Assembly (NCBI GenBank): GCA_035380245.1
Contig: DAOSXA010000003.1
Coordinates: 186,001-250,000 of the forward strand
DNA from: Candidatus Zixiibacteriota bacterium
Lineage (GTDB): Bacteria > Zixibacteria > MSB-5A5 > GN15 > FEB-12
Direction of reading: 5' to 3'
DNA: 64,000 bases
A program made the position numbers and the translations under genes. The notes under the pieces were generated by a model. It was not told the DNA's origin. It searched no databases and saw only the letters and a list, made by a program, of their open reading frames with translations. Shown here one piece after another: positions 26,499 through 34,293 of this stretch. Each line of letters starts with the position of its first letter. Within the stretch, counting starts at the first letter, position 1.

Positions 26499-27854
26499 AT
26501 GGCCTACATTCCCAATACCGACGACGATCGCAGCCGCATGCTGAAAAAGATCGGCGTCGACAGTTTTGAGCAATTGCTCACCGGAATTCCGGAGCATTTG
26601 CGTTTCAAGAAAGACCTGAATATCCCGTCTCTGTCGGAGATGGAATTACTTCGCGAGATTGCCGAACGGGCTGCGGACAACCGTAACGGCTTGATCTGTT
26701 TCGCGGGCGGCGGTGTTTACGACCATTTCATTCCTGCCGCGTTACCGACTATCGTGAATCGGCCCGAGTATATGACGGCATATACGCCGTATCAGGCGGA
26801 AGTGGCTCAGGGGACACTTCAGGTGATCTATGAATTCCAAAGCCACATTTGTCGTCTGACCGGTATGGAAGTGGCCAACGCCTCGATGTATGACGGAGCC
26901 ACCGCTTCGGCCGAGGCGCTACTGATGGCCGCCCGTGTGACCCGGCGCGACAAGCTGGTGGTTTCGGAAACGGTCAGTCCGCTTTTCCGCGATGTGATCG
27001 CTACATATTTGTCCGGACGCGATATGGAGTTGGTGGTGGTGCCGATGCTCGACGGACACACCGATCTTGACGGACTTAAATCTCAGGTCGATGACAAGAC
27101 CGCGGCGGTGTTAATTGCCCAACCGAATTTCTTCGGTCTGATCGAAGAGGCTGAGGCGGTTGCCGAGATTGCCCACAACATTGGTGCTAAGCTGGTGATG
27201 GCGGTCGATCCGATCTCGCAGGCGCTTCTCAAAACACCGGCCGAGTGCGGCGCCGATATCGTTGTCGGTGAAGGCCAGCCGTTGGGCATGCCGCTTTCCT
27301 ACGGTGGTCCGCTGCTGGGATTCTTTGCCGCGCGCAAGGATCTGGTTCGCCAGGTGCCCGGACGAATCGCCTCGCGTACGAAGGATGTCGACGGACGCGA
27401 TGGTTTCGTGCTGACGTTGCAGACACGGGAACAACATATCCGTCGCGAGAAAGCTACCTCGAACATTTGTACCAATCAGGCGCTTTGTGCAACCACCGCG
27501 GCGGTTTATCTGACGCTGATGGGACGGCAGGGCCTGAAGCAGGTAGCATTGCTTTCAGCGGAACGCGCCCAGGAAACGGCTCGTGCTATGTTTGCGCTCG
27601 GGAATTTCGAGCCGTATTTCGAAGGTCCGTTCGTTCGCGAATTCGCGGTTAAAACCCCGATTCCGGCTAAGCAGATCATTCAGGATATGGTCGAATCCGG
27701 TGTGTTGCCGGGTATCGATGCCGGCCGCTGGTACCGTTCGTTGCCGAACTGCTTGATCGTGGCTGCCACCGAGAAGCGTACCGCTCAGGATATCACTTGT
27801 CTGACCTCGGGACTCAAGGATGTTGTCAAACGACATGCTGTGTCCCGAAGGTAA
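26499..27854 (+). CDS. gcvPA: Glycine dehydrogenase (decarboxylating) subunit 1
   Basis: A 451-residue N-terminal half of the split P-protein. MAYIPNTDDDRSRMLKKIGVDS and the AGGGVYDHFIPAAL region are highly typical. It pairs with GcvPB to decarboxylate glycine. Three genes separate the two subunits here. The 3' end overlaps the start region of the next gene. GGAGAAG lies about 12 bases upstream of the ATG. Confidence 0.96.
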   Translation: MAYIPNTDDDRSRMLKKIGVDSFEQLLTGIPEHLRFKKDLNIPSLSEMELLREIAERAADNRNGLICFAGGGVYDHFIPAALPTIVNRPEYMTAYTPYQAEVAQGTLQVIYEFQSHICRLTGMEVANASMYDGATASAEALLMAARVTRRDKLVVSETVSPLFRDVIATYLSGRDMELVVVPMLDGHTDLDGLKSQVDDKTAAVLIAQPNFFGLIEEAEAVAEIAHNIGAKLVMAVDPISQALLKTPAECGADIVVGEGQPLGMPLSYGGPLLGFFAARKDLVRQVPGRIASRTKDVDGRDGFVLTLQTREQHIRREKATSNICTNQALCATTAAVYLTLMGRQGLKQVALLSAERAQETARAMFALGNFEPYFEGPFVREFAVKTPIPAKQIIQDMVESGVLPGIDAGRWYRSLPNCLIVAATEKRTAQDITCLTSGLKDVVKRHAVSRR

Positions 27855-28179
27855 CTCCGAGTTAAATCGGTTCGATGTCGATTGCAACGTTTGTGGTTGG
27901 GAACGACCGGTGAAAGAGCAAGAAGACTGGATTGCCATAGGTCTTATTAGCAGCCAGGTGTTTGCCGAACTGGCCCGTGAAACATTGGAGCAAATCGGTA
28001 TCCCGGCGGTGCTGCTGTCACGATCGGGGATTTTCGGTGCTATGGGACTGACTCTCAATCCCTGGTCCGGAAAAACTTCGGGAGCCTATGAGCTATCGGT
28101 CCCGGTCGCTTTCGCCCGCGAGGCAATAGACACGCTGGAGATGACACTGGGCGATAACTTCCTGAAGATTGAGAGCTAA
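27835..28179 (+). CDS. Zinc-ribbon plus DUF2007-like small protein (copy 1)
   Basis: About 114 residues. A short Cys cluster (MLCPEG, then DCNVCGW) leads into a ferredoxin-like fold: IAIGLISSQVFAELARETLEQIGIPAVLL and later SVPVAFAREAIDTLEMTLGD, the pattern of DUF2007 (putative signal-transducing proteins). The function is unknown. The ATG at 27820 is an alternative start; both lie inside the 3' end of gcvPA, so translation is probably coupled. It is paralogous to the next gene. Confidence 0.7.
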   Translation: MLCPEGNSELNRFDVDCNVCGWERPVKEQEDWIAIGLISSQVFAELARETLEQIGIPAVLLSRSGIFGAMGLTLNPWSGKTSGAYELSVPVAFAREAIDTLEMTLGDNFLKIES

Positions 28180-28180
28180 G

Positions 28181-28570
28181 ATGCCCTATTGTCCCCGTTG
28201 TAAATTTGAATACAATATCACCGAGTTGATTTGTCCCGAATGTGACGAGATCCTGGTCGATAGTCTTAAGGCTACTTCCAACGCTGCTCAAACCCCCGAT
28301 GGAAGCTGGGTGGTGGTGGGCGGAGTCGATCGAGGCTATGAATCGGATCTGGCCAAAGGTTCCCTTGACTCGAACAATATCCCTTCGGTTATGCTTCCCC
28401 CGAGCCTTCACGTACCACTGGAAAGGATGGCCCCGACAGGTGCGGTTGATCCGGATGGCGGCGACGCCAAACTGATCGCAGTGCCGCGCGAGTTTCTGCA
28501 GGAGGCGGTCGTGATTCTCAAATCGGTATTGGGGGATGATTTCGGAGAAAATGAAAATACATACTTCTAA
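28181..28570 (+). CDS. Zinc-ribbon plus DUF2007-like small protein (copy 2)
   Basis: About 129 residues from the ATG at 28181, one base after the previous stop. The zinc ribbon is explicit: YCPRCKFEYN and ICPECDEIL. The following domain (VVVGGVDRGYESDLAKGSLDSNNIPSVML, then IAVPREFLQEAVVILKSVLGDDF) has the same layout as copy 1. No function is assigned. The tandem pair lies between the two glycine dehydrogenase subunits. Confidence 0.75.
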   Translation: MPYCPRCKFEYNITELICPECDEILVDSLKATSNAAQTPDGSWVVVGGVDRGYESDLAKGSLDSNNIPSVMLPPSLHVPLERMAPTGAVDPDGGDAKLIAVPREFLQEAVVILKSVLGDDFGENENTYF

Positions 28571-28589
28571 CTTAAACCACGGAGCAGGT

Positions 28590-29462
28590 ATGCAGTTAAC
28601 CAAATTCGCCTTGATCGGAATGGCCTTGATCGTTCTGGCGATTTCGTGCGGTGAATCGAGCCGCCCCAATAAGCCGGTTTATGCCAGTCTGGCTGAGGCT
28701 CAGGCTGATATGGACCCGGCCGATAAGTACGTCGTGATCGACTTCTACACGGATTGGTGTACCTGGTGCAAGCGCCTCGATACTTTGGTCTTCGTTGACT
28801 CGACCGTCAAAGATTTCTTCGCCAACGATATGATGTTAGTGCGACTCAACGCCGAAGAGGACACTGTCACGGCGCAGACTTTTCATGTGAGCGGCTATCC
28901 TACTTTAGTGATGGTTGACAAAGACGGCAACGAGGTGGACCGTTTAGTCGGTTATCTCGATCCCGAGCCGTTTCTCCAGACCTGGCGTGATTATGCCCAG
29001 GGAATCGGTACGCTCGATGACCTGTTGTCCAAAGCTGAAACCAGCGGTGAGCGCAATCTCTATATGGAGATCGCGGAGAAGTATAAATACCGTGGCGGTT
29101 CGGACGATGCCCACACCTGGTATGAGAAGGTGGTTGCCGAAGCGCCGGAGCCGGATTCAATGGCCGGTGAAGCTCGCCTGGCCCTGGCGGACATGATTCG
29201 TCGCGCCAAGGACTACAATGCCGCCATCGCCGAGTACGATCTGATTGCCAAAGATTTTGCCGACTTCCCAGCCGGTGATGAGGCTCAGATTTGGGCCGGT
29301 ATCACCGCGCGTCAGGCCGGTGATACGACCAATGCGATCAAGCGTTTCGAGAAGTACGTGAAAGATAATCCCGATGCGGATTCGAATAATTTGGGTTATG
29401 TAAAGGAACAGATAGAGAAGCTTAAAAACCCGCCTCCGCCCAAGGAAGAACCGGGTAAATAA
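28590..29462 (+). CDS. Thioredoxin-fold lipoprotein with TPR-like C-terminus
   Basis: About 290 residues from the ATG at 28590, which has GGAGCAGGT just upstream; the same frame opens earlier but would overlap the previous gene. The signal peptide ends in the lipobox LAISC, so the protein should be membrane-anchored outside the cytoplasm. The thioredoxin domain has VIDFYTDWCTWCKRL (CxxC) and the cis-Pro strand SGYPTLVMVD. The C-terminal half has TPR-type helices (AHTWYEKVVAEAP, YNAAIAEYDLIAKDF, NAIKRFEKYVKDNP). It may reduce disulfides of an exported partner; the partner is unknown. Confidence 0.85.
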   Translation: MQLTKFALIGMALIVLAISCGESSRPNKPVYASLAEAQADMDPADKYVVIDFYTDWCTWCKRLDTLVFVDSTVKDFFANDMMLVRLNAEEDTVTAQTFHVSGYPTLVMVDKDGNEVDRLVGYLDPEPFLQTWRDYAQGIGTLDDLLSKAETSGERNLYMEIAEKYKYRGGSDDAHTWYEKVVAEAPEPDSMAGEARLALADMIRRAKDYNAAIAEYDLIAKDFADFPAGDEAQIWAGITARQAGDTTNAIKRFEKYVKDNPDADSNNLGYVKEQIEKLKNPPPPKEEPGK

Positions 29463-29497
29463 GCAACGCGCCGCAATCTCGCGGCGGAGTCTTAAAT

Positions 29498-30958
29498 ATG
29501 GACGACAGAATTCTAATCTATGACAAGTCGGTCTCGGGTCGAACCGGTTTCACCCTGCCGACGACCGGCAAGACAGAGCAGGAAATACTCTCGGCTATTC
29601 CGGAAAAATACCGACGCACGAAAGAGGCGGCTTTACCGGAGGTAACCGAAGGTGAAGCGATGCGGCACTTCATAGGGCTTTCGATAAAGAATCATCATAT
29701 CGATCGCGGCTTTTATCCGCTCGGCTCGTGCACGATGAAGTACAACCCGAAACTGAACGAAGCCGCTGCGAATATGAGTGGTTTCACCGATCATCACCCG
29801 CTGGCCCCGTGTCGTACCGCTCATGGTATTCTCCGGTTAATGTATGATCTTGCCCATGATCTGGGTGAGATCTCGGGATTCCCTTCGGTCTCCCTGCAGC
29901 CGGTCGCGGGAGCGCACGGTGAGTTCTCAGGATTGCTGGTGATGCGGGCTTATCATGTGTCGCGCGGCGATGGTAACAAGCGGACCCGGATCATTATCCC
30001 GGATTCATCGCACGGTACTAATCCGGCTTCGGTTTCGGCGGTGGGATATACCACTATTCAGGTTAAGTCCAACGATCAAGGTGTCGTTGCTCCTGAAGCG
30101 ATTGCCGAGGTAATGGACGACACCGTAGCCGGGATGATGTTGACCAATCCCAACACCCTCGGAATCTTCGAAACGCATTGTGCCGAAATTGCCGAAATCG
30201 TTCATAAAGGCGGCGGCCTGATGTATCTCGACGGCGCCAACCTGAATGCCAACATGGGCATCTTCCGCCCCGGCGATGTCGGTTTCGATATGATGCACTT
30301 TAATCTCCATAAGACCTTCTCCACCCCGCATGGCGGAGGTGGCCCGGGAGCGGGTGCGCTGGGTGTCAGAGCTGATCTGGAGCGGTTCCTTCCCGCGCCG
30401 GTGCTGGTGCAAAAGGACGACGGGGAGTTGCATTTCGACTACGATCGGCCCGATTCGATCGGTCATCTGCACAGCTTCAACGGCAATTTCCTGAATATGG
30501 TTCGGGCGTACGCCTACATCCGAACGCTCGGCGGCAGGGGATTACGTGATGCGAGTAAGAACGCCGTGATTAACGCGAACTACCTCAAGGCCTTGATTCG
30601 CGAGGATTACGAGGTTCCTTACGATCAGCCCTGTATGCACGAGTTCGTTGCCAGTGGTTCGGCACAGAAGAAGCTCGGCGTCAAAACGCTCGACATTTCG
30701 AAGCGTTTGCTCGATTTCGAGATTCATTCACCGACTAACTATTTCCCGCTGATCGTTCCCGAAGCACTCATGATCGAACCGACCGAGACGGAATCGGTAG
30801 AAACACTCGACCGTTTTGCTTCAGTGATGAAACAGATCGCTCGTGAGGCAAAGGAAGATCCGGAGTTGGTTTTAACGGCCCCGCACAATACCCCGGTCCG
30901 CAGACTCGATGAGGCCGGTGCGGCTCGTACGCTTGATGTCGCCTGCCTGGGCGATTAA
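29498..30958 (+). CDS. gcvPB: Glycine dehydrogenase (decarboxylating) subunit 2
   Basis: A 486-residue PLP-dependent half of the P-protein. FYPLGSCTMKYNPK near the start and the PLP lysine in FNLHKTFSTPHGGGGPG are diagnostic. It releases CO2 from glycine and passes the aminomethyl group to GcvH. The ATG is preceded by GGCGGAG. It is the last recognisable gcv gene of the run. Confidence 0.96.
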   Translation: MDDRILIYDKSVSGRTGFTLPTTGKTEQEILSAIPEKYRRTKEAALPEVTEGEAMRHFIGLSIKNHHIDRGFYPLGSCTMKYNPKLNEAAANMSGFTDHHPLAPCRTAHGILRLMYDLAHDLGEISGFPSVSLQPVAGAHGEFSGLLVMRAYHVSRGDGNKRTRIIIPDSSHGTNPASVSAVGYTTIQVKSNDQGVVAPEAIAEVMDDTVAGMMLTNPNTLGIFETHCAEIAEIVHKGGGLMYLDGANLNANMGIFRPGDVGFDMMHFNLHKTFSTPHGGGGPGAGALGVRADLERFLPAPVLVQKDDGELHFDYDRPDSIGHLHSFNGNFLNMVRAYAYIRTLGGRGLRDASKNAVINANYLKALIREDYEVPYDQPCMHEFVASGSAQKKLGVKTLDISKRLLDFEIHSPTNYFPLIVPEALMIEPTETESVETLDRFASVMKQIAREAKEDPELVLTAPHNTPVRRLDEAGAARTLDVACLGD

Positions 30959-30984
30959 GGAAGTACAAGAATTGTTGATAATAT

Positions 30985-31014
30985 CCGCCGATGCTGCTAT
31001 TGTGGCATCGGCGG
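30985..31014 (+). terminator. Terminator-like hairpin between gcvPB and the ABC ATPase gene
   Basis: CCGCCGATGC and GCATCGGCGG form a perfect ten-pair stem with a ten-base loop, followed by TTTC. The stem ends only seven bases before the ATG of the next gene, which lacks a clear ribosome site. It may terminate the gcv transcript or control translation of the ABC gene. Confidence 0.5.
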
Positions 31015-31021
31015 TTTCAAT

Positions 31022-32527
31022 ATGATTCAGATCGATAATCTGACTTATACCTATCCCGGTGCTTCGATACCGGCGGTCAAGGGACTCAATCTCAAAATAG
31101 AGAACGGCGAGTCGCTGGTCGTTATGGGCGCCAACGGCTCCGGTAAATCTACTTTTGCCAAAATTCTGGCCGGATTGCTGAAAGCTCAAACAGGTTATTT
31201 CAAGCTGGATGTCGACTCCCGGCACCCGATCCCGGTCGGGATTCTTTTCCAGAATCCGGAGAACCAGATGGTGGCGGTGACCGTGGAAAAAGAGCTGGCT
31301 TTTGCCCTCGAAAACCTGTCGATGCCGTTGGTTGAAATGGAGAAAAAAGTGGGAGAGGTGCTGGAGCGGTTCGGCATCGAACACTTACGAAACCGGCTTA
31401 CTTCAGAACTCTCCGGGGGAGAGCGACAACGGGTGGCGTTGGCTTCGATCATGGTTTTCGATCCCCCGGTTCTGGTCCTTGATGAACCGGACTCCTATCT
31501 GGATGAGGCCGGTCGCGAGGTTCTCCGGCGTGAGTTGAAACGAATTCATCACAGTTGTCCCGATTTGATTGAGGTTCGCATAACCCAGTATCCCCAGGTA
31601 GCTCAGCCCTACGAACGGATGCTGGTTTTTGAGAACAGTCGTTTGACGGTTGACGGACTACCACATGCAGTTTTCTCCAACGAGGAATTCTGTCGCGGTG
31701 CAGGTATCTCACTGGCTCCCCTGGGTAACACCGAGTTAGCCGTGCCGGGATTGACCAACGGAGATGTCACAGCCGGGCAAATGGCCATAAAACGAATCGT
31801 AACCAAAGACCTGTCATATTGTTACGGCACTAAAGCCCCTATTTTTCGAAAGCTGAATTTCGAGTTGAAGCGCGGTGAAACTTTGGCGCTGGTTGGACCT
31901 TCCGGATCGGGCAAAAGCACGCTGGCGCATCTTCTTTGTGGTTTGCTTTTACCCCGAACGGGAGAGATACGGTACGAGGACGAACACGGGGCGTCGATAC
32001 CGCGACGGAACCTGCTCGGTCGTGTATCGGGGATTTTTCAGCAACCGGAACGGCAGTTCTTCTTACCGACCTGTCGCGAGGAAATTGCCTTTGGCCCGGC
32101 TAACTTAGGCCGCACGCTCGATCAAAAGACCAGCGATGTTTTTTTTCATCTGGTCGGTCTCAAGGCAGAGCAATTTGCCGAGCGGGACCCATTCAGTTTG
32201 TCGGGTGGGGAGAAGCGCCGTCTTGCGTTCGCGGCGGTACTTTCAATGGCTCCGGAGATGGTGCTTTTCGATGAACCCACCTGCGCCCTGGATATGGAAG
32301 GAGTCGGGCGTTTCATCCGTTTGGGACGGATTCTTAAGGCCAATCACGTTGGTATCGGTTTGGTCTCTCATGACGGTGACATTATCAAGGCTCTGGCTGA
32401 TCGGATTCTGCTGCTGCCGGGCGATGGCTCTCATCGAATCCTTATGCCGGAGCAGTTCTTTGGGAATCCCGATTTAGCCTCGTTCGTTTCGCCGGTGACA
32501 CTTGGTAACTCCGATTTGCTGCAATAA
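31022..32527 (+). CDS. Fused double ABC ATPase of the ECF transporter type
   Basis: A 501-residue protein with two complete ATPase domains. The first (residues ~1-235) has GANGSGKST, LSGGERQRVALASIM and VLVLDEPDSYLD; the second (~260-490) has GPSGSGKST, LSGGEKRRLAFAAVL and MVLFDEPTCALD. Both resemble EcfA subunits that power vitamin or metal uptake, including the Q-loop LFQNPENQMV and IFQQPERQFF. The first domain lacks the usual switch His (ITQYPQ in place of THD); the second keeps SHD. No EcfT or substrate-binding gene is next to it. Confidence 0.88.
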   Translation: MIQIDNLTYTYPGASIPAVKGLNLKIENGESLVVMGANGSGKSTFAKILAGLLKAQTGYFKLDVDSRHPIPVGILFQNPENQMVAVTVEKELAFALENLSMPLVEMEKKVGEVLERFGIEHLRNRLTSELSGGERQRVALASIMVFDPPVLVLDEPDSYLDEAGREVLRRELKRIHHSCPDLIEVRITQYPQVAQPYERMLVFENSRLTVDGLPHAVFSNEEFCRGAGISLAPLGNTELAVPGLTNGDVTAGQMAIKRIVTKDLSYCYGTKAPIFRKLNFELKRGETLALVGPSGSGKSTLAHLLCGLLLPRTGEIRYEDEHGASIPRRNLLGRVSGIFQQPERQFFLPTCREEIAFGPANLGRTLDQKTSDVFFHLVGLKAEQFAERDPFSLSGGEKRRLAFAAVLSMAPEMVLFDEPTCALDMEGVGRFIRLGRILKANHVGIGLVSHDGDIIKALADRILLLPGDGSHRILMPEQFFGNPDLASFVSPVTLGNSDLLQ

Positions 32528-32550
32528 TCCGGATTTCTTATAGTGCTAGC

Positions 32551-32578
32551 TTGACACGGTAATTTTTCCTGCTATTAT
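32551..32578 (+). promoter_or_regulatory. Near-consensus sigma70 promoter for pyrRBC
   Basis: A perfect TTGACA (32551-32556), a 16-base spacer and TATTAT (32573-32578). The start of transcription should be near 32585, leaving a leader of about 170 bases before pyrR. Confidence 0.75.
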
Positions 32579-32633
32579 CCCCCTCAAAAGCGACCGGATC
32601 TTTCCCGCCGCCCGTTACCCTGAACCTTTTAAT

Positions 32634-32650
32634 GTGACCCGGGAGGTCAC
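32634..32650 (+). promoter_or_regulatory. Putative PyrR-binding RNA hairpin in the pyr leader
   Basis: GTGACC, a CGGGA loop and GGTCAC form a perfect six-pair hairpin. Its core CCCGGGAGGU fits all specified positions of the core CCNGNGAGGY of the PyrR-binding loop known from Bacillus (consensus ARUCCNGNGAGGYU). An AAAGGA sequence starts two bases after the stem. Further on, GCGCC-ATAGA-GGCGC (32679-32693) forms a second small hairpin, but it has no U run, so a translational switch is as likely as attenuation. Confidence 0.6.
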
Positions 32651-32755
32651 GAAAGGAACTCAGATTGAAAGTGACTCAGCGCCATAGAGGCGCCCTGCAC
32701 GAACACGATCAATTACAATCAATCTATATATGTTTTATCTCCAATGGAGGTAGGT

Positions 32756-33358
32756 TTGCCTGTTAAACCAGATACTATCCTGAGCGATAAGCAGATCAGC
32801 CGGGCTCTGACGAGGATAGCCCATGAGATTCTGGAACACAACTCCGGAGCCGAGTCGCTGGTCATTATCGGTATCATTACGCGTGGGGCGACGCTGGCGC
32901 GGCGCATCGCGGCGACTATCAAAGAACTCGAAGGAGCGGAGGTCCCGGTCGGTTTGATGGATATCTCGTTGTATCGCGATGATGTCCATTCCAAACTGGA
33001 CCAGCCGGTGGTCCAGCGTACCGAGATTCTGTTCGATATCGTCGACCGGAATGTAATCCTGGTTGATGATGTTCTGTTCACCGGCCGAACGATCAGGGCG
33101 GCACTCGATCAGATCGTCGATTTCGGTCGTCCAAGAACGATCCAACTGGCTGTGCTGGTAGATCGCGGTCATCGCGAATTGCCGATCAAGCCGGATTATG
33201 TCGGAGTCAATATCCCCACAGCCAAGTCGGACCAGGTGGTCGTTCGCCTTAAGGAGCGCGACAACGAAGACAGCGTGGTCGTGGAACGCGGCAAGAAGGA
33301 GACGCAAAAGCGTAAACCGGCGGCGAAAAAAGCCGGGAAAGGGGGAAGCGCGAAATGA
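32756..33358 (+). CDS. pyrR: PyrR: pyr operon regulator / uracil phosphoribosyltransferase
   Basis: About 200 residues. The TTG at 32756 is preferred because GGAGG lies at a proper distance; the ATG at 32744 would put that site inside the gene. The PRPP loop VILVDDVLFTGRTIRAALD and the family motif ITRGATLARRIA are intact. PyrR binds leader RNA in response to UMP and can also make UMP from uracil. A Lys/Arg-rich tail of about 25 residues is unlike the shorter standard protein. It overlaps pyrB (ATGA). Confidence 0.93.
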   Translation: MPVKPDTILSDKQISRALTRIAHEILEHNSGAESLVIIGIITRGATLARRIAATIKELEGAEVPVGLMDISLYRDDVHSKLDQPVVQRTEILFDIVDRNVILVDDVLFTGRTIRAALDQIVDFGRPRTIQLAVLVDRGHRELPIKPDYVGVNIPTAKSDQVVVRLKERDNEDSVVVERGKKETQKRKPAAKKAGKGGSAK

Positions 33359-34293
33359 GTCGCCTCAGTTCACGTCATTTGCTGGGTCTGGAAGATGTCC
33401 CGCGCGAGGATATTCAAAAAATCCTCGAAACGACCAACACCTTCCGCGAGGTGCTCGATCGCACGATCAAGAAAGTCCCGACACTGCGTGGTATCACGGT
33501 GTTGAACCTCTTTTATGAGCCCTCGACCCGCACCAGGATTTCATTCGAATTGGCAGAGAAGAGGCTTTCAGCCGATACCGTCAATTTCTCCAAGGCGATA
33601 TCAAGCGTGAAAAAAGGAGAGACACTGCGGGATACGGTTCAGAATATCGAAGCGATGAAGATTGACATGGCTGTTGTTCGTCACAGCTCGACCGGAGTGC
33701 CGTATTTTCTCACTCAGTGCATGGATGCCAATATCATCAACGCCGGCGATGGCGCTCATGAGCATCCCACCCAGGCGTTGCTGGATATGTATACGATCTG
33801 GAAACGCTACAAATCATTCGAGGGACTCCGCGTGGTGTTGCTCGGCGACGTCAAACACTCTCGAGTGATTCGCTCCAACATCTTCGGTCTCAAGACCATG
33901 GGAGCGTCGGTGGCGCTCTGCGGGCCGGCGACACTGATGCCGGTCGAAGTCGAGAAGTTCGGCTGCGATGTCTATACCAATCTGGATGAGGCGCTGGAAG
34001 GGGCCGATGTGGTCAACATTATGCGCATCCAGCTCGAACGGCAGCAGGCCGGGTTGTTCCCTTCGCTGAGGGAATATACCAACTTGTTCGGGATCAACCG
34101 CGACCGTCTCAAACGGCTCAACAAAAACTACACGATCATGCATCCCGGGCCGATCAATCGCGGCGTGGAAATAACCAGTGAAGTGGCCGATGGCGACCGC
34201 TCCGTAATCCTCGATCAGGTAACCAACGGTCAGGCGGTCAGGATGGCGGTTCTCTATCTGCTTTCCGGACGTAAAGAGGAAGGAGGTAACTGA
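33355..34293 (+). CDS. pyrB: Aspartate carbamoyltransferase catalytic subunit
   Basis: 312 residues, the normal size. The carbamoyl phosphate site FYEPSTRTRISFE and the HPTQALLDMYT motif are intact. It joins carbamoyl phosphate and aspartate, the committed step of pyrimidine synthesis, in the cytosol. No pyrI regulatory-chain gene follows. It overlaps pyrR by four bases and pyrC by one. Confidence 0.96.
   Translation: MSRLSSRHLLGLEDVPREDIQKILETTNTFREVLDRTIKKVPTLRGITVLNLFYEPSTRTRISFELAEKRLSADTVNFSKAISSVKKGETLRDTVQNIEAMKIDMAVVRHSSTGVPYFLTQCMDANIINAGDGAHEHPTQALLDMYTIWKRYKSFEGLRVVLLGDVKHSRVIRSNIFGLKTMGASVALCGPATLMPVEVEKFGCDVYTNLDEALEGADVVNIMRIQLERQQAGLFPSLREYTNLFGINRDRLKRLNKNYTIMHPGPINRGVEITSEVADGDRSVILDQVTNGQAVRMAVLYLLSGRKEEGGN

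Noticed and set aside
29469..29486. Short hairpin CGCCGC/GCGGCG before gcvPB
   Set aside because: Six pairs, no U run, and it overlaps the ribosome site region; too weak to call a terminator.
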